64,000 nucleotides of DNA, taken from assembly GCF_004664715.2 (NCBI RefSeq), contig NC_051079.1:59574660-59638659 (forward strand). Direction: 5' to 3'. Within the stretch, counting starts at the first letter, position 1. Each line of letters begins with the position of its first letter. This DNA is from Peromyscus leucopus. Taxonomy: Eukaryota > Chordata > Mammalia > Rodentia > Cricetidae. The translations under genes and the position numbers were made by a program. Below are positions 22,007 to 33,835 of this stretch, piece after piece. The notes beneath the pieces were generated by a model that made no database searches, was not told the origin of the DNA, and was given only the letters and a program-made list of their open reading frames with translations.

Positions 22007-22115
22007 GGCTATGTGTTTATTAAGTCTTTGTAGTATGGTAGGTACTGTGCTTGAGACATAAGATGAAGAAGGTCTTCATCCTCACTGAGTTTACAGTCGA
22101 TTCAGAAAGACAAAT
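22007..22115 (+). mobile_element. Ancient mammal-wide repeat fragment
   Basis: ggtaggtactgtgcttgaga, then gaagaaggtcttcatcctca and ctgagtttacagtcgattca follow a common mammal-wide repeat layout ('aggcactgtgctaggcac...ccctgccctcaaggagctcacagtctag'). The family name is not certain. Related fragments lie at 32795, 33120 and 37065. Confidence 0.5.
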
Positions 22116-22329
22116 GCAATTGGAAGAATTCTCTGGAATTTGATCAATTTGATTCAACCTCTAGTATTATTTCCCTGTGCAAACTGGTGTGTGCATTATT
22201 TTCATGGATTCTTCCCACTTAGTTCAATTTGCCTAAAGCTTTCCTATGTCCTTTGAAGGCTACCCAAGAAAAACGTCTTCCATGACGTTTTTGTACCATC
22301 CTGGAACTTTCTGCCACCTTCTGCTTCCT

Positions 22330-22485
22330 TGAAACTCTATAGCAAATTAGCACCTAATTATGAACTCTCTTGCTTTCATTGCTAAAATTGCCTCATTTGA
22401 TTTAGTCATATTGCCCCAACAGATGGCAATTTCTTTGAGGTCCAGGCTCCTCCCCAATGTTTAGAAGGCACTCAATAAATGCTTG
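22330..22485 (+). mobile_element. L2/MIR-type 3' end
   Basis: atggcaatttctttgaggtc plus caggctcctccccaatgttt, then agaaggcactcaataaatgc is the classic 3' end layout of L2. Confidence 0.65.
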
Positions 22486-23096
22486 CCAATTGATGGCTAA
22501 TAAAGATAAAATGTTTACTTCAATGTCCTTGGCCAAAATCCCCTGCATTTGAAGCTAACCTAAAAAGACTAGCTTCTGAATTAATATTCTAAGTGCCTAA
22601 AACTGAACTTAATTTGAATTAAAATTTACATAAATTATTTTAATCAAAATAAATGCACAGAGCTCTTAATCTTTTCTGTACTTAGGATTCATTGGAGGAG
22701 ATTGATAAGCTACTGTTGCTTAGTATCAAAACTTACCAATAGGAATTTTAAATAATCCCTGCTTTTACATAACCACACAGAATAACTACTTCTATTATAC
22801 ATTACTATTTTTGTAGAACAGGCTAAAAAACCTTAAGCTCTTGCAAAGAATTTGGATTTAGAGTCACATATACATAGATGAGTAACTAACTCCAGCCTTC
22901 CATATTTCTCATCTATAAAATCAAAATAACCACTATATATATATAAAAAATGTATTGAAAAATTGTAATGAATATTTTTATTACCCTATCTTACATCAAT
23001 GATGCCTATACAGTATAAATGCTTTTCAATAAATATTTCTTAAAAAATATTAAAACTATATTGACCTTAGTGTTAAAAATTAGTCTTTCAACATGT

Positions 23097-23143
<47 letters not shown>

Positions 23144-25270
23144 TCAGAAACATAATTCATGCTCCTGTTAGTCTATTAAGTACACTGGTTACATCTCACT
23201 ATTTCTTGCTTGAAAAAACAAGCATAAAACTTGGTCTAAAGCTGGATTTATCTAGCGGTGTACTATAAAGGAAATGATAGGCAATATAGACACATGGTTT
23301 TTAGATTTCAGTAGATTGCACAATAGACTGATCAAAAATACTTTCGAAAGAGGAAGGCTGGGAGAAATAATGGTCAGAGGCAAATGAAGAAGAATCATGA
23401 AAACAAAACAGTTTTCTCTGATTATTTTACTCCATTTCTTGTGTATAATGATCCATAATATTATTAAATTGTCATCACCTACATTAAAAATCCTATTTCA
23501 TGATTGAGCTTCTGTATCTAGATTCATCCCCAGTAACTATGCATAGAATGTGGTGCTATTTCAATTATAGGATCCCTTTCAACCCCCATAGGACTTCTTT
23601 AGTAACAATATTTTGCTTTTATTTATAATTTGGGATTATTTTTTGTTGTTTAATATTTGTTGTTGGTTTTGTGTTCTGCTTGCTACTGGTCTTTAGTATT
23701 TAGAATTAATCTCAGGATATAGTTCTGTTTTTGTAAAACCTACATTTTTACAAATACTACCCACATAGTTTAAGAACATTTAAGTAACACCTAAAGAGAA
23801 GAATGCAATATATCTCCACACTGCTTGATCGGGTTAGAAGAAATGGCAGCTCTTAACAATAAACTTGAAATTGGTTTAAACAGATTCATTTAAACATTGA
23901 TAGTCGGTGGCTAGCAGATGTAGGTCTGAACTGTTGCTAGAGAAAGAATACAGCAATTAGCAACTGTTATAGTTAAGAAGAGTAAGAGAATATGACAGTC
24001 AAAGTGAGGGTGAAGAAACAGCACAGGAAAGGAATGTGGATGATATGATAGAGATGAGCTGGTACATGATATGGGTGTGACCAGAATTACATTGAGCTAG
24101 ATTAGTCCATACTATGATTTTCTCAGGAAAAAACATGTGAATAATGATTGTAAAACAGAAAATAAATGTGTGAGGGGAGTTTTCAGTGAGTGTGATTAAT
24201 GTTGAAACCTCAGCCTGTAACAGTATTGGGTTTAACTCCAACTTTCCTAAATCTACTACAGATATGCTTGTAATGTTCCAACAGTGTCATGCAAAGAAAC
24301 TCATGGAACAGACTCAAGTGATTTGCTCTACTCAAGAGACTCTTTCATAATTTATAAGGAATAGGAAATGTTTACTTGTGTTTCTAATTGGCTGATGTAA
24401 CAGTCTGAAGTAAGATAAACTTTTATTGTCTTACTTATATACATCTGGGTTTGGGCAATTTTGTAGAAGAGTATGTCAATGAATTGGAAGCAATATTAGC
24501 TCATCTAGAAAGTTCCAGGTGGGCTGTCAAATACTTCTAACTATAATTATGCTTTCTTGTGGAAAATAGAAATAAAAAGCCAGATAATTTTAAAGGAATT
24601 AAGTAGTGCTCAAAAGAAGAGAAATCATCAGAAGCTAGCTTTGGTGTATGTAAGTTATGATAGAGAGCTCTCCTGGAACAGAGGCAGCCAGCAGAAAACA
24701 GATTAGGATGATTTAAATAAAATTTCTATCTGATGTCTCAGCCCTGATAGCCATGGTGAGATATAGCTAGTGGGATCAAAGACTAATAGGAGTGATAGCA
24801 GCCTGTTCACCAGGAAATAAGAAAACGGTTGTCACCATTTTCTGGAGGATGTGCCTTGGGGTTTTCAGGAGAAACATTCCTCAGTAAAGTAGGTAAGTAA
24901 ATAACACTGGGAATGCTGACAATTGATGGAAAATCACAGCAGCAAGCAACTAGAGGTCACTGATATGCATCATTGTGGACTAGCACGTATGCTGCATGGA
25001 GCTAGAATTTTCTGCAAGACTGACACTGATAGAATCATTCCTACGTGGCCCTAGGAAGAAGTCATGGACTGTGTCTACACCCATCTCTTCAGCTTCTTGA
25101 TATGGTAAGCCATCTTTATCCTGGCAACAGCTGTGAGTGTACATCATTTAGCTCATTTCATGAGTAAGCAAGGGTTTGTGATAATAGGTGCACTGACCTA
25201 TCCTATGCTACCTTTGTATCCTATATACCTTGCAAGATTGTGATTGGAAAATAACATTTAAAATATTTAA
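22486..25270. other. Unassigned AT-rich DNA
   Basis: 2.8 kb. It holds the CA tract at 23101. A possible very old MIR trace near 22850-22930 (ttggatttagagtcaca, then tctcatctataaaatc) is too weak to call. No exon recognised. Confidence 0.4.
23101..23141. repeat. (AC)20 microsatellite
   Basis: Uninterrupted AC run. Confidence 0.95.
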
Positions 25271-25362
25271 GGTTGGGAACATAATTAAGTGGTAACAGTT
25301 GCCTAGCATGTGCGAGGCTTCTAGGTCTTTCTCCAGAAACAGTAAAAACAAACAAACAAACA
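25271..25362 (+). mobile_element. ID SINE
   Basis: attaagtggtaacagttgcc, then tagcatgtgcgaggcttcta and ggtctttctccagaaacagt follow the tRNA-Ala-like ID element, ending in (AAAC)n. Rodent-specific SINE. The internal Pol III boxes have decayed. Confidence 0.8.
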
Positions 25363-25849
25363 ATAGGTGTTGGAGAAAGGAAGAGAGGGAGGCAGGAGAA
25401 TAAAGTAAGCAATATTATCTTAGTAGTTCTGAATATTTTTAGATGCTACTAATGAGTGTCTTGGATATTGTCCTTGAACTTGTTACTTTTTTCAACTTAT
25501 AACACTATTTGTATCAAATAAATAGGATCACTCTATATACCATGCACTTGTGGATATGCTGATTACAGAAAATGTACATGAGAGATCAGTGCTTACTGGG
25601 CATCAGCAACTATGCCATGTTCTCACCAGCCTGAATATAGGACGTCACAGCTTGTAGAACTGTAGCAAATAGATTTCTATTAATGTAAACCATTTTGGTT
25701 CTGATATTTTGTAATGGTGTTGAAAATGAAATAACATTTCATGTAGAACTGAGAATAAAAACACTGTTCAGGAGTTACCTGGTTTTGATAGTTTGTCACA
25801 TCAACCCAAATGGACAAAAACAAGCTAGCATGGGAAAAAGGTGACTAAT
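25363..25849. other. Unassigned DNA
   Basis: No feature recognised. Confidence 0.4.
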
Positions 25850-26130
25850 GACCAGAGAGAGCCTCAGTCAGAACCACAAGGACGGAGATATTTTTCAGTC
25901 TGAGGAAACATACGGTGCAAAGGTCCTGTCACCAGGATGACTTTGAAGAGCTCAGAGGACACTCAAAGATGAAGGTGTCATTAAGGACTAAAGCAGTAAG
26001 GCCAGGGGATATCTGACTGAAGAAGTGAATGGAAGAGATCATGTTGGGTTTGAAAGACAGTATAAGGTATTCAGATTTAATTTTAAGCTTTTGGCAAGAA
26101 AAGGCTCAATGTAACTTGTGATATAGAAGC
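25850..26130 (+). mobile_element. Ancient mammal-wide repeat, longer fragment
   Basis: acggtgcaaaggtcctgtca, gcagtaaggccaggggatat, atcatgttgggtttgaaaga and ttcagatttaattttaagct follow, in order, a mammal-wide repeat ('agtgcaaaggccctgag...gatcatgcagggcc...ttggattttattctaag'). Probably the same old family as 22007, 33120 and 37065. Family name unresolved. Confidence 0.5.
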
Positions 26131-26756
26131 GACTAAGTAGGATACAGTAAATTTTCCTCGTCTGACAATGTGAGTTAGGGTCCCAAATCCAGTTGGTGAA
26201 AGGAGAGAAGCAGTTCCCGAAAGCTGCTCTTTAGCCATCACACGCTTTAGTGCACAGAATGCCTTTGTGCACTAACACAAATAAATAAAATGTAAAAAAA
26301 AAATATGTTATGATGGGTTATAAGAGCAAGATGAGATCCATGACAATACAATGTTGATAGTCATGGGAGAGATGTCTGCATCACGGGGGATTCTGATGGA
26401 TGGTAGAGGAGGTGAGGAGTGGGAAGAGATATGATGTGTTCTAGATGTCCAGGAGCTGCCATCCCTTATAGAAATGTAAGAGGAAGCAAGCTAGAGAGCC
26501 AGCAATAAATGTTCTCATTGTCTGGGTTTTGTTTATTTAAATTTGAGTCACTGGCAAATATAATCTCTGTTCTTGGATGTAAGTGAGACTCCATCATTAG
26601 ATTTAAGAGGGAAATTGAAATATACTTACTTAGTTAATTTTAATATCCTTTAAAGCCACAAAGGTATTAATAGGGAGTGAGGATAAATGGGTCAAATGAT
26701 TTGTTTTAATAATTACATAGGAGATCTACTTAGGGTTGCTACAATGGTTGATTAAG
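26131..26756. other. Unassigned DNA
   Basis: No feature recognised. Confidence 0.4.
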
Positions 26757-26768
26757 AACTCATTCTAG

Positions 26769-26931
26769 CCAGGTGGTGGTGGCACATGCCTTTAATCCCA
26801 GCACTCAGGAGGCAGAGCCAGGCAGATCTCTTGTGAGTTGGAGCCCAGCCTAGTCTACAAAGCAAGATCCAGGAAAGGCACAAAGCTACACAGAGAAACC
26901 CTGTCTCGGCCCCCCCCCCCCCCCAAAAAAA
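26769..26931 (+). mobile_element. Young B1 SINE with poly-C junction
   Basis: Full-length B1 (ccaggtggtggtggcacatg, gcctttaatcccagcactca, then aggcacaaagctacacagag and aaaccctgtctcgg). aactcattctag flanks it at 26757-26768 and 26932-26943, a perfect 12-bp duplication. Between the body and a short A tail is an unusual run of 15 C at 26910-26924. Confidence 0.96.
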
Positions 26932-26943
26932 AACTCATTCTAG

Positions 26944-29103
26944 ATTTGGGAAGATCAATGTGAGAATCATACTATGTACTACATTGTATTCTTTGTCAAT
27001 GCTTTCCTTTAAGGAGAACAGATAAAAAAATCAAGTTTGTGGATCAGAATAGAAATATGGTTTGCAAACATTTGTTAAACACCACCCAAACCCTCATATT
27101 TATCATAAAGAGAGCATGTATGGGAGCAAAACAAAGAAAAATTCAGCAAAGAATAGTAGAAAAGTTTAAAAGTTAAGATTAACTGCTTAGTTTATTATTT
27201 CTCAGAAACCACCTACATGTTTTATTCTATATTTAGGCAGCAAATGTGGATAGCACACATTAATGTACTAAGCTAATGCGTTACATGAGTATTTGACACA
27301 AAATATGTTTGTATAATACAAGCCAAAAATATATCAACATAGCTTAGAAACTAGAAGCATATATCTACCTATTGGTACTTTGAAGAACAGAATAGTATGA
27401 CAACTAATATTAACATTAGCTATTAATGTTAAAACCCTAAAATATTAACTTGCCATAAAAAATTCATGAGATTGTGATTTGTGCCATTGGTATTTAGGCA
27501 GATTAATGATCTGCACACTTGAAAGTCTTTCACAATGTCCTTATTATTACTTTTTCTGAATATTTTAGGTGCTCTGGAAACATGGTGAACAGCAAGCCCT
27601 GCTTTGCCTACCTTTTGCTTTCATTCCTGGCTTCAGTTGGCACCAACCAGATGGATGAGTTTGCTCAATCACTATAAGGGACAGTTGGAAAACCTGATTG
27701 ACTGATGTTATGCAAAATGTCACAGACTTTTGAATGTGATCTTGGCATGACATGATGGAAACTTTCCAAATTCCAGGATTGCAAAGAACTGTACAATCAG
27801 CACACAAAGGAACTGATGTGTTACATATTGAATTCAGGCAATGATTACATATAATTGTATCATTACCATCATTACCTAGAGTGAGATTAATGGAAGCAAC
27901 TATTCAGAAAAACAAGAAAGAAATTAGCTTTGAAGTAGCATAATGAAAGATTTTAATTGTGGGAAGAATTCAGTCACATTTCAAAATTACTGGTTGTGAT
28001 TCCATGTAACTTACTAGCTCCAAATCTTATTCACTGCTTCAATGCATACTCTTTATTGCATTTGGTCATGCGATGATTAACAAAGATCAGATAGTCACAG
28101 AATAGAACTTTGCCACAAAGCTAATAAAATGTTTATTTTAATAAATAGGCAGAGGGAGTCAGATGAAGAGCCACTGATAGAGCAAAGAAATGAGGGGTTT
28201 TGTGTTTGTTTAAGCATCATTAAGATCAACAAGTCAAAGGTATAAACCCGGTTAGAAGCAAAACAATAAACTACAAATGGGCTGTGTGCCTTCTTTATCA
28301 AATTGGTAATTAGAGATTACTAGTGTCTAGAATGGCAGTCAATCTTATTCAAAGGCTTTCATGTGATCTGTATATAAGAATTCTATTGGTTGTTTCTAGG
28401 TCCGCCATTTCACTTTTCCAATAGTAGATACAGTGTTTCTCTTCTTTTAGGATATGTTCCAAAACCCTTTGTGCAGGAATGAAAACACAGCTAATAATGA
28501 ATCTTGTGTACACTGTGGTTTTATTTGTTTATTTCTAGAAATTTTCTTTAATAGCTTTAGATCATGTCTCATTGGGACATGGAAAGTAAAACTGAGGATA
28601 GAGCCTACTATGTGGATAAGATGAGAGATGCTCACAGTTACCTGACTTAAAAAGATAGCAATGTTTACAGCCATGCATTCTATGAAGAGAGAGTACCAGA
28701 AGGCCCTCAACTCTTGGAAATACAGTTTTGTACCTTAACTGCCACGTGGCCTTCAAGATCTTCAAAACAGAACTTTGGAGGGGTAATGAAAGATTTCTTA
28801 TCCCACCATTAGTGACTAAATTAGAACAGTTATTGTCCATCTCGTAGATATTTCTGAAATGAATATTTATCAGTTCAATTCAATCAGTATATCAGTTAAT
28901 ATAAAGTTATATAATTACCTATGTTTATATGACATAAAATATCTACATCATAAAGTTAGTATTTATATTGTGTTTTCCTTCGTGTTTTGTATTCACTTTT
29001 GTAACTAGTATATTGCAGAATTTTTGTGGTGAGTAAAACATGATTTAGAGTGTTCCCTGAAGAGTAACATTGTTTGATGTAGCATTTTACACATTTCATG
29101 AGG
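26944..29103. other. Unassigned AT-rich DNA
   Basis: 2.2 kb without a recognised repeat or exon. A 9-bp stem with a 5-nt loop lies at 27410-27432. Overlapping antisense frames of 87 and 92 codons at 28447-28840 have no recognisable motifs. Confidence 0.4.
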
Positions 29104-29109
29104 TTTGGA

Positions 29110-29602
29110 TGTAGCAGGAATCTTTAAAGTTCTTATTGATAAAATCAAACCCGAGGCGAGTTATTGGGGTCCATGTTGGTAGATCAGAGAGACAGAAGAA
29201 GCCACGGCTATCTCACCTTGCCAATTCCTCAGCTGGTCCTGTTTCCTCAGACTGGAAGCTTCTGAGTCCTCATCCGGAATGGGTCTCAGCTGAATTACTG
29301 CTCAAAAGCCTGAATGCTCAACCAGCCAAAATCTTCTAGTTTCTGGTTCTCACGCCTTATATATCTTTCTGCTTTCTACCACCACTCCCTGGGATTTAAG
29401 GCTGGCTTTCTGGGATTAAAGGCATGTCACCATGCTTGGCTATTTCCAATGTGGCCTTGAACTCACAGAGATCCAGAGGGATTTCTATCTCTGGAATGCT
29501 AGGATTAAAGGTGTGGGTGCCACCATTTTCTAGCCTTTGTATCTAGTGGCTGTCTGTTCTCTGACCCCAGATAAATTTATTAGAATACACAATACCATCA
29601 CA
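29110..29602 (-). mobile_element. Solo LTR containing B1-like segments, inverted copy
   Basis: On the minus strand it runs TG (tgtgatggtattgtgtattc) to CA (gattcctgctaca), 493 bp. A perfect 6-bp duplication tttgga lies at 29104-29109 and 29603-29608. It is colinear with 7674-8185, including the two B1-like blocks and the TATA box (plus-strand ccttatata at 29355-29363). No internal region, so a solo LTR. The clean borders define the termini of this family. Confidence 0.92.
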
Positions 29603-29730
29603 TTTGGATATGTCTTTTATTTTTAATACCTTAAGAAGTAGAAGCTGTGGAATAATTACCCACATTTATAGAAAGGGAATAAAGCAGGAAAGTGGCTTAA
29701 AGAAAAACAGTGACTTAAAATTGGGTAGAT

Positions 29731-29731
<1 letters not shown>

Positions 29732-29782
<51 letters not shown>

Positions 29783-29783
29783 T

Positions 29784-29825
<42 letters not shown>
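29732..29825. repeat. Compound microsatellite (CT)n-(CA)n
   Basis: CT run at 29732-29776, a short bridge (actctctcat), then a CA run at 29787-29825. Two overlapping poly-Ser/Leu and poly-His/Thr frames are artefacts of it. Confidence 0.95.
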
Positions 29826-29828
<3 letters not shown>

Positions 29829-29849
29829 ACAGACCTTTGGAGGATGAGG

Positions 29850-29948
29850 AAAAAGAATTGCTAGGAGTTGGAAGTCATCCTGGGCTATGTAGTAAGTACC
29901 AGGTTAGCCAGTACTATAGAGCTAGACCAAATCTCAAAAAGCTAATCT
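29850..29948 (+). mobile_element. B1-like fragment
   Basis: aggagttggaagtcatcctg plus ggctatgtagtaagtaccag, then agagctagaccaaatctcaa follow the 3' two-thirds of an old B1 or proto-B1. Confidence 0.58.
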
Positions 29949-29949
29949 C

Positions 29950-30607
29950 AACAAAATCTTAAAATAATTTTCTTTACTTTATGTAATTTTTATCTAAACT
30001 AAACTAAAACATTCCCCCTGGGTAACTGCCACTAGTATGCCACTGACCTATGACTTCTTCCCTGCACTATTATTATTCACTTTATACTCTACCACAGTGC
30101 CATACTTGAGCATAAAGTGGCACCAGAAAAGATCTTGTACAAAAGGCTTAGTGCCCAACTGGTTATGCTACTTTTTGGTAATTGAATTTTCTGAATATTA
30201 ACCTAAAATGGCATAATCCATTGATGAATACGTAGCTAAATGCACCATAAAGAAATGGGACCTAAGAAGGGGATGTGTGAGTCAGTGGGTCCATGCTTTG
30301 GAAGGGCTATCTTGTCTCCAACCCTTTAGATCCTTATTTCTTTACCTCCCATCCACCATGAAATGAGTCAGTTTGTTCTACCACATGAATCATGCCATGG
30401 AATTCCATCTTACCACACAGGGGTCCAGAATCAATTTAGTCAAAAGACCATAAACTAAAATCTCAGAAAGCATAAGGAGGAATAAAATGTTCCCTTTTCA
30501 AAGATGGTTCACTGGGTATTCTGGCATAGAGAGAAAAAGGTAAGTAATACAACGATAGCCCCAGGTTGTCACTCTCACCCTGTCCCCTTCTTCTTACAGC
30601 CCTCCAA
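29950..30607. other. Unassigned DNA
   Basis: No feature recognised. Confidence 0.4.
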
Positions 30608-30945
30608 GGGCTACGGAAGTAGATAGCTCATTGAACAAACCATTCTAGGTACAAGCATGAGCCCCTGTAGTTGAATGCCCAGAAACCACATAAAGCTAAG
30701 CATGGTAGTATTCAACTTTAATTCCACTGCTCCGAGAGCAAGATGGGAGGGGTGCCAGGAAAACCCATGAACCCTCACATGCTAACGCCTCTGGAATACT
30801 GCAGTAGGGAACATCAAGGACAGAGAGGCCTTATCTCAAGCAAAGAGAAAGACTCAGAGTAACATCTGAGGTTGTACTCCGATCTGAAAGTGCACACAAG
30901 AATTCATACATGCGCCCCTCCCACATACACACCCCCAACAACAAC
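30608..30945 (+). mobile_element. B4 SINE (ID plus B1 fusion)
   Basis: A tRNA-like head (agtagatagctcattgaaca, then gaatgcccagaaaccacata) leads into a B1-like part (agctaagcatggtagtattc, ctttaattccactgctccga), then acatctgaggttgtactccg and a CACA-rich end. This is B4 order. Confidence 0.7.
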
Positions 30946-31608
30946 AACAAATGCATAAATCCCTCAAAAACTTAGCAATTGCTTTTAGATACTAGTGCTA
31001 GAACCTTTAACATGGGCGTCCTTGCTCATATGTCTATTGAAATATCCCACAGACCATTTTGTATGAATACGGACTTCATCCTAGTCACTTTCTAGCCCTG
31101 CTAATCTGGCTTAATTTTCTCCTAACACACCCACCTGGCATTGTCTATACTTAACTACTGAGTTTTAATTATCTATCTTCGCAGGACTTCATCAGATTTG
31201 TTCATTTCTGTTCTCAGAATAGCACCTCACAGCAGATGTTCAGCGCTTGTTTCAAAATGAAAAGTAAACGATCACTTCCCTGCCCTGCCCTGATGCATCT
31301 AGCACCTGCCTTCCGTTACTTCTGCTGCAGTCTCATCTCATAGCATTTTGTCTAACTTGGCTCTCCAGGCCAACTCAAGGAACACGGAGAAGTGCAGTAG
31401 GCCTGGAGAGCCACCAAATCAGTTTTCACTGATGCTTCATTACTCTATTAGATTGATGTTCCATTGTAGAATGGAACATTTTTTTTTTAATCATTGTTGT
31501 TTTGCTCATTTTGTATCACTAGTGACTGGTCTGTAGAGTGAATGTCATTTGAGCTAATGCATCTGTTTGTTTTTTATCTAAATAGGCAATGTGTCTGCGT
31601 TCTTTTGC
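30946..31608. other. Unassigned DNA
   Basis: No feature recognised. The antisense-looking pair of AT-rich patches is not a repeat I know. Confidence 0.4.
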
Positions 31609-31730
31609 TTGAAACATGTTCTCAATGTGTAGTTGTAGCTGGCCTCTGACTCCCCATGGGGACTACTTTGGCCTTGCATACACAGAGATCTGCCTGGATC
31701 AAAGGTGGGAGTTGCCATGTACACACAGCC
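31609..31730 (-). mobile_element. Old B1 SINE
   Basis: Antisense: cttgaaacatgttctcaatg, gtgtagttgtagctggcctc, cacagagatctgcctggatc, then aaaggtgggagttgccatgt. Internally deleted and diverged. Confidence 0.7.
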
Positions 31731-32924
31731 CAATGTGTTCTTTTATTGTATTAAAATCTATTTAATGTTTATACAGACTGGTTTATATTTGGAAGTGCTT
31801 GCATGAGCTAACTGGGTAGAGTCAGGCAATGCAGAATCTGCCAGGCACAGAGCACAACTAACCAATTGCCCTTCCCACTTACGCAGTTGGCAAAGGTGAG
31901 TTTGGTGTAGCCTCACAAAACTAAATGTTTTTAGTACAAATTACATTACTGAGTTCTCAAACCTGCCAGAATGAACCATACTGAAAACATCTTTAACCTC
32001 TTAGATTCAAGTGAGAAAGAATTAATCTCAAAATATTTTATAACAGTAGAAACATTTTCTAATGGGGAAAAAACCCTATTTAGAATCTGGAAGAGGCAAT
32101 ATTTTTCATGTTAGAAACTGCACAATAATGGTACTTAACCCCTCTTCTTGTTCTGAAGGGCACCCTGAGTCATTTCACACTGGAATCACATTACTGAACA
32201 AAAAGGCTGGAAAGAAACCTCAATTCTAATTCAATTCATAAGCATTTCCTTCTAGTGAATTACCTGGGCCAGTCTTGGCTACCCTAGCCAAGTTAAAGTC
32301 AGCAGCAACTCTTCAATATTTAATGCATGCTGACAAAAAGAATGAATCAGAGAGACTCTGCTTCAATGAGGTAAGAGAGCCTAATTTCTCCCCAACTAAC
32401 CAATCAATCAATCAAAACAACTTCTCTATTTCCTTTGAAACATTTGCCTAATGATATCCCTATTGAGAATAATGAATTTCAGTAGTATCAATCAAATGAA
32501 TGAGTATTATTAAAATATTTTTTATTTGCAACTGACACATCATGCCCTAGATGGCATGTGAATTTAACTGACATATTTGATCTCTGAGAATAATTGATGT
32601 ATATAAATTGGTTATAAGGATTTGGAGAGTAAATGATGATGCAGAGAGAGTAGATGAGAAGAAAATAGAGCTAGGGTGGACATCAAGTTCTGTGATTCAG
32701 CTATTGCATTAAGAGTGAAGGCATAGAATGGAGATAGAAGATAAAAGCTGGCATGAAGTAAGGTACTTACATCGTCAACATTTTATTAATAGTTTCAGGC
32801 ACTGTAGTTAGGGCCATGAAAAATATAACCAATACTTTCCTTCTTTATTTCCAATATCCAAAGATGTCACATAAACACCCTATACTATATGTATAAGCTA
32901 ATCAGAATTTATGTATTTTGTTAA

Positions 32925-32928
<4 letters not shown>
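31731..32928. other. Unassigned DNA, possible repeat trace at 32795
   Basis: 1.2 kb. The short stretch 32795-32840 (caggcactgtagttagggcc) resembles the start of the mammal-wide repeat seen at 22007. Otherwise nothing recognised. Confidence 0.4.
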
Positions 32929-32972
<44 letters not shown>

Positions 32973-32996
32973 ATGCACACACATACGCACATACAC
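32929..32996. repeat. (AC)n microsatellite with degenerate 3' side
   Basis: Pure AC to 32964, then gtgcgcacatgcacacacat and related alternating purine-pyrimidine sequence. Confidence 0.93.
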
Positions 32997-33119
32997 TATA
33001 CTAAGGAAAGAATGTTTCTTTTAACATCAAAAATAGAGACTTTGAACCTAGCTGCTAATGTCTTGTAAGCTAGAAAGGCAGCTCCCTACCTAATAAGCTT
33101 TTAAGGCCATTCACTCATG

Positions 33120-33350
33120 TAGCCAACATTCACTAAGTTTGAATTTTGCAGCAAGGCACAATGTGTTCCTGGGGGACAATGTGAGTAAACCTCCATCTAC
33201 ATTTTCTTGAATGGAGCTACAGTCTAATGATGGAGAAAGACCCATCTTGATTAGGACATTAAATGATACTGCTCAATATATAGTTAGAAATGGATACAAG
33301 TTCCTGTAAGGAAGAAAGTAAGGAGCTGAGAGGACATACAAGAAAAAACA
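33120..33350 (+). mobile_element. Ancient mammal-wide repeat fragment
   Basis: ttgcagcaaggcacaatgtg, then atggagctacagtctaatga and tggagaaagacc, followed by taaatgatactgctcaatat and gtaaggaagaaagtaagg, parallel the same mammal-wide layout as 22007 and extend it downstream. Tentative family. Confidence 0.5.
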
Positions 33351-33354
33351 AAAC

Positions 33355-33356
<2 letters not shown>

Positions 33357-33387
<31 letters not shown>
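33357..33387. repeat. (CA)15 microsatellite
   Basis: CA run following an A/C-rich stretch. Second CA tract within 400 bp. Confidence 0.93.
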
Positions 33388-33388
<1 letters not shown>

Positions 33389-33749
33389 ATTTAGATAAAC
33401 AAACCCAAGAAGAAATGATTCAGAACAATCTTTTATGTTAATGGATGAGTAGAAATTATCTTAGAAAAGCAACAGTGGTGGCCTGCCTTCGGTCCCTGGG
33501 AAATGTGATCCTGTGATGAACAGTTTCGGGAAGACTACTTGTTTGCTTCCTCTTCAGCACCCCTGAAACATGCCCATTACATTTTGCTTAGAAATTTAAC
33601 AAGCTGTAAATGTCCATTTAAACTCTCCCCACAAAAGGCCGAGGCCCTCTCCTTTGCTATAATGTCATTGGTCAAACTCAAGAATCTGTAATTTTCACCT
33701 TGCTATTCTTTACTCAAATGCCTGACACTCACATAATCTATTTATTTTA

Positions 33750-33835
33750 GTTAAGAGTGATGGCTCTGGAGCAGATTTCCTGCTTTGGTTTTATTTGTGG
33801 GATTCCTGCTGACACTGTTTGATCACTTGACTATA
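33750..33835 (+). mobile_element. MIR 5' fragment
   Basis: gttaagagtgatggctctgg plus agcagatttcctgctttggt resembles the MIR head ('gttaagagcacgggctctggagccagactgcctggg'), then tgatcacttgacta. Confidence 0.55.

Noticed and set aside
21533..22033. 166-codon open frame, the longest outside repeats other than the L1 antisense frame
   Set aside because: No domain, signal peptide or membrane pattern is recognisable. No splice or promoter context is visible, and its end overlaps an ancient repeat fragment. Chance is the simplest explanation.
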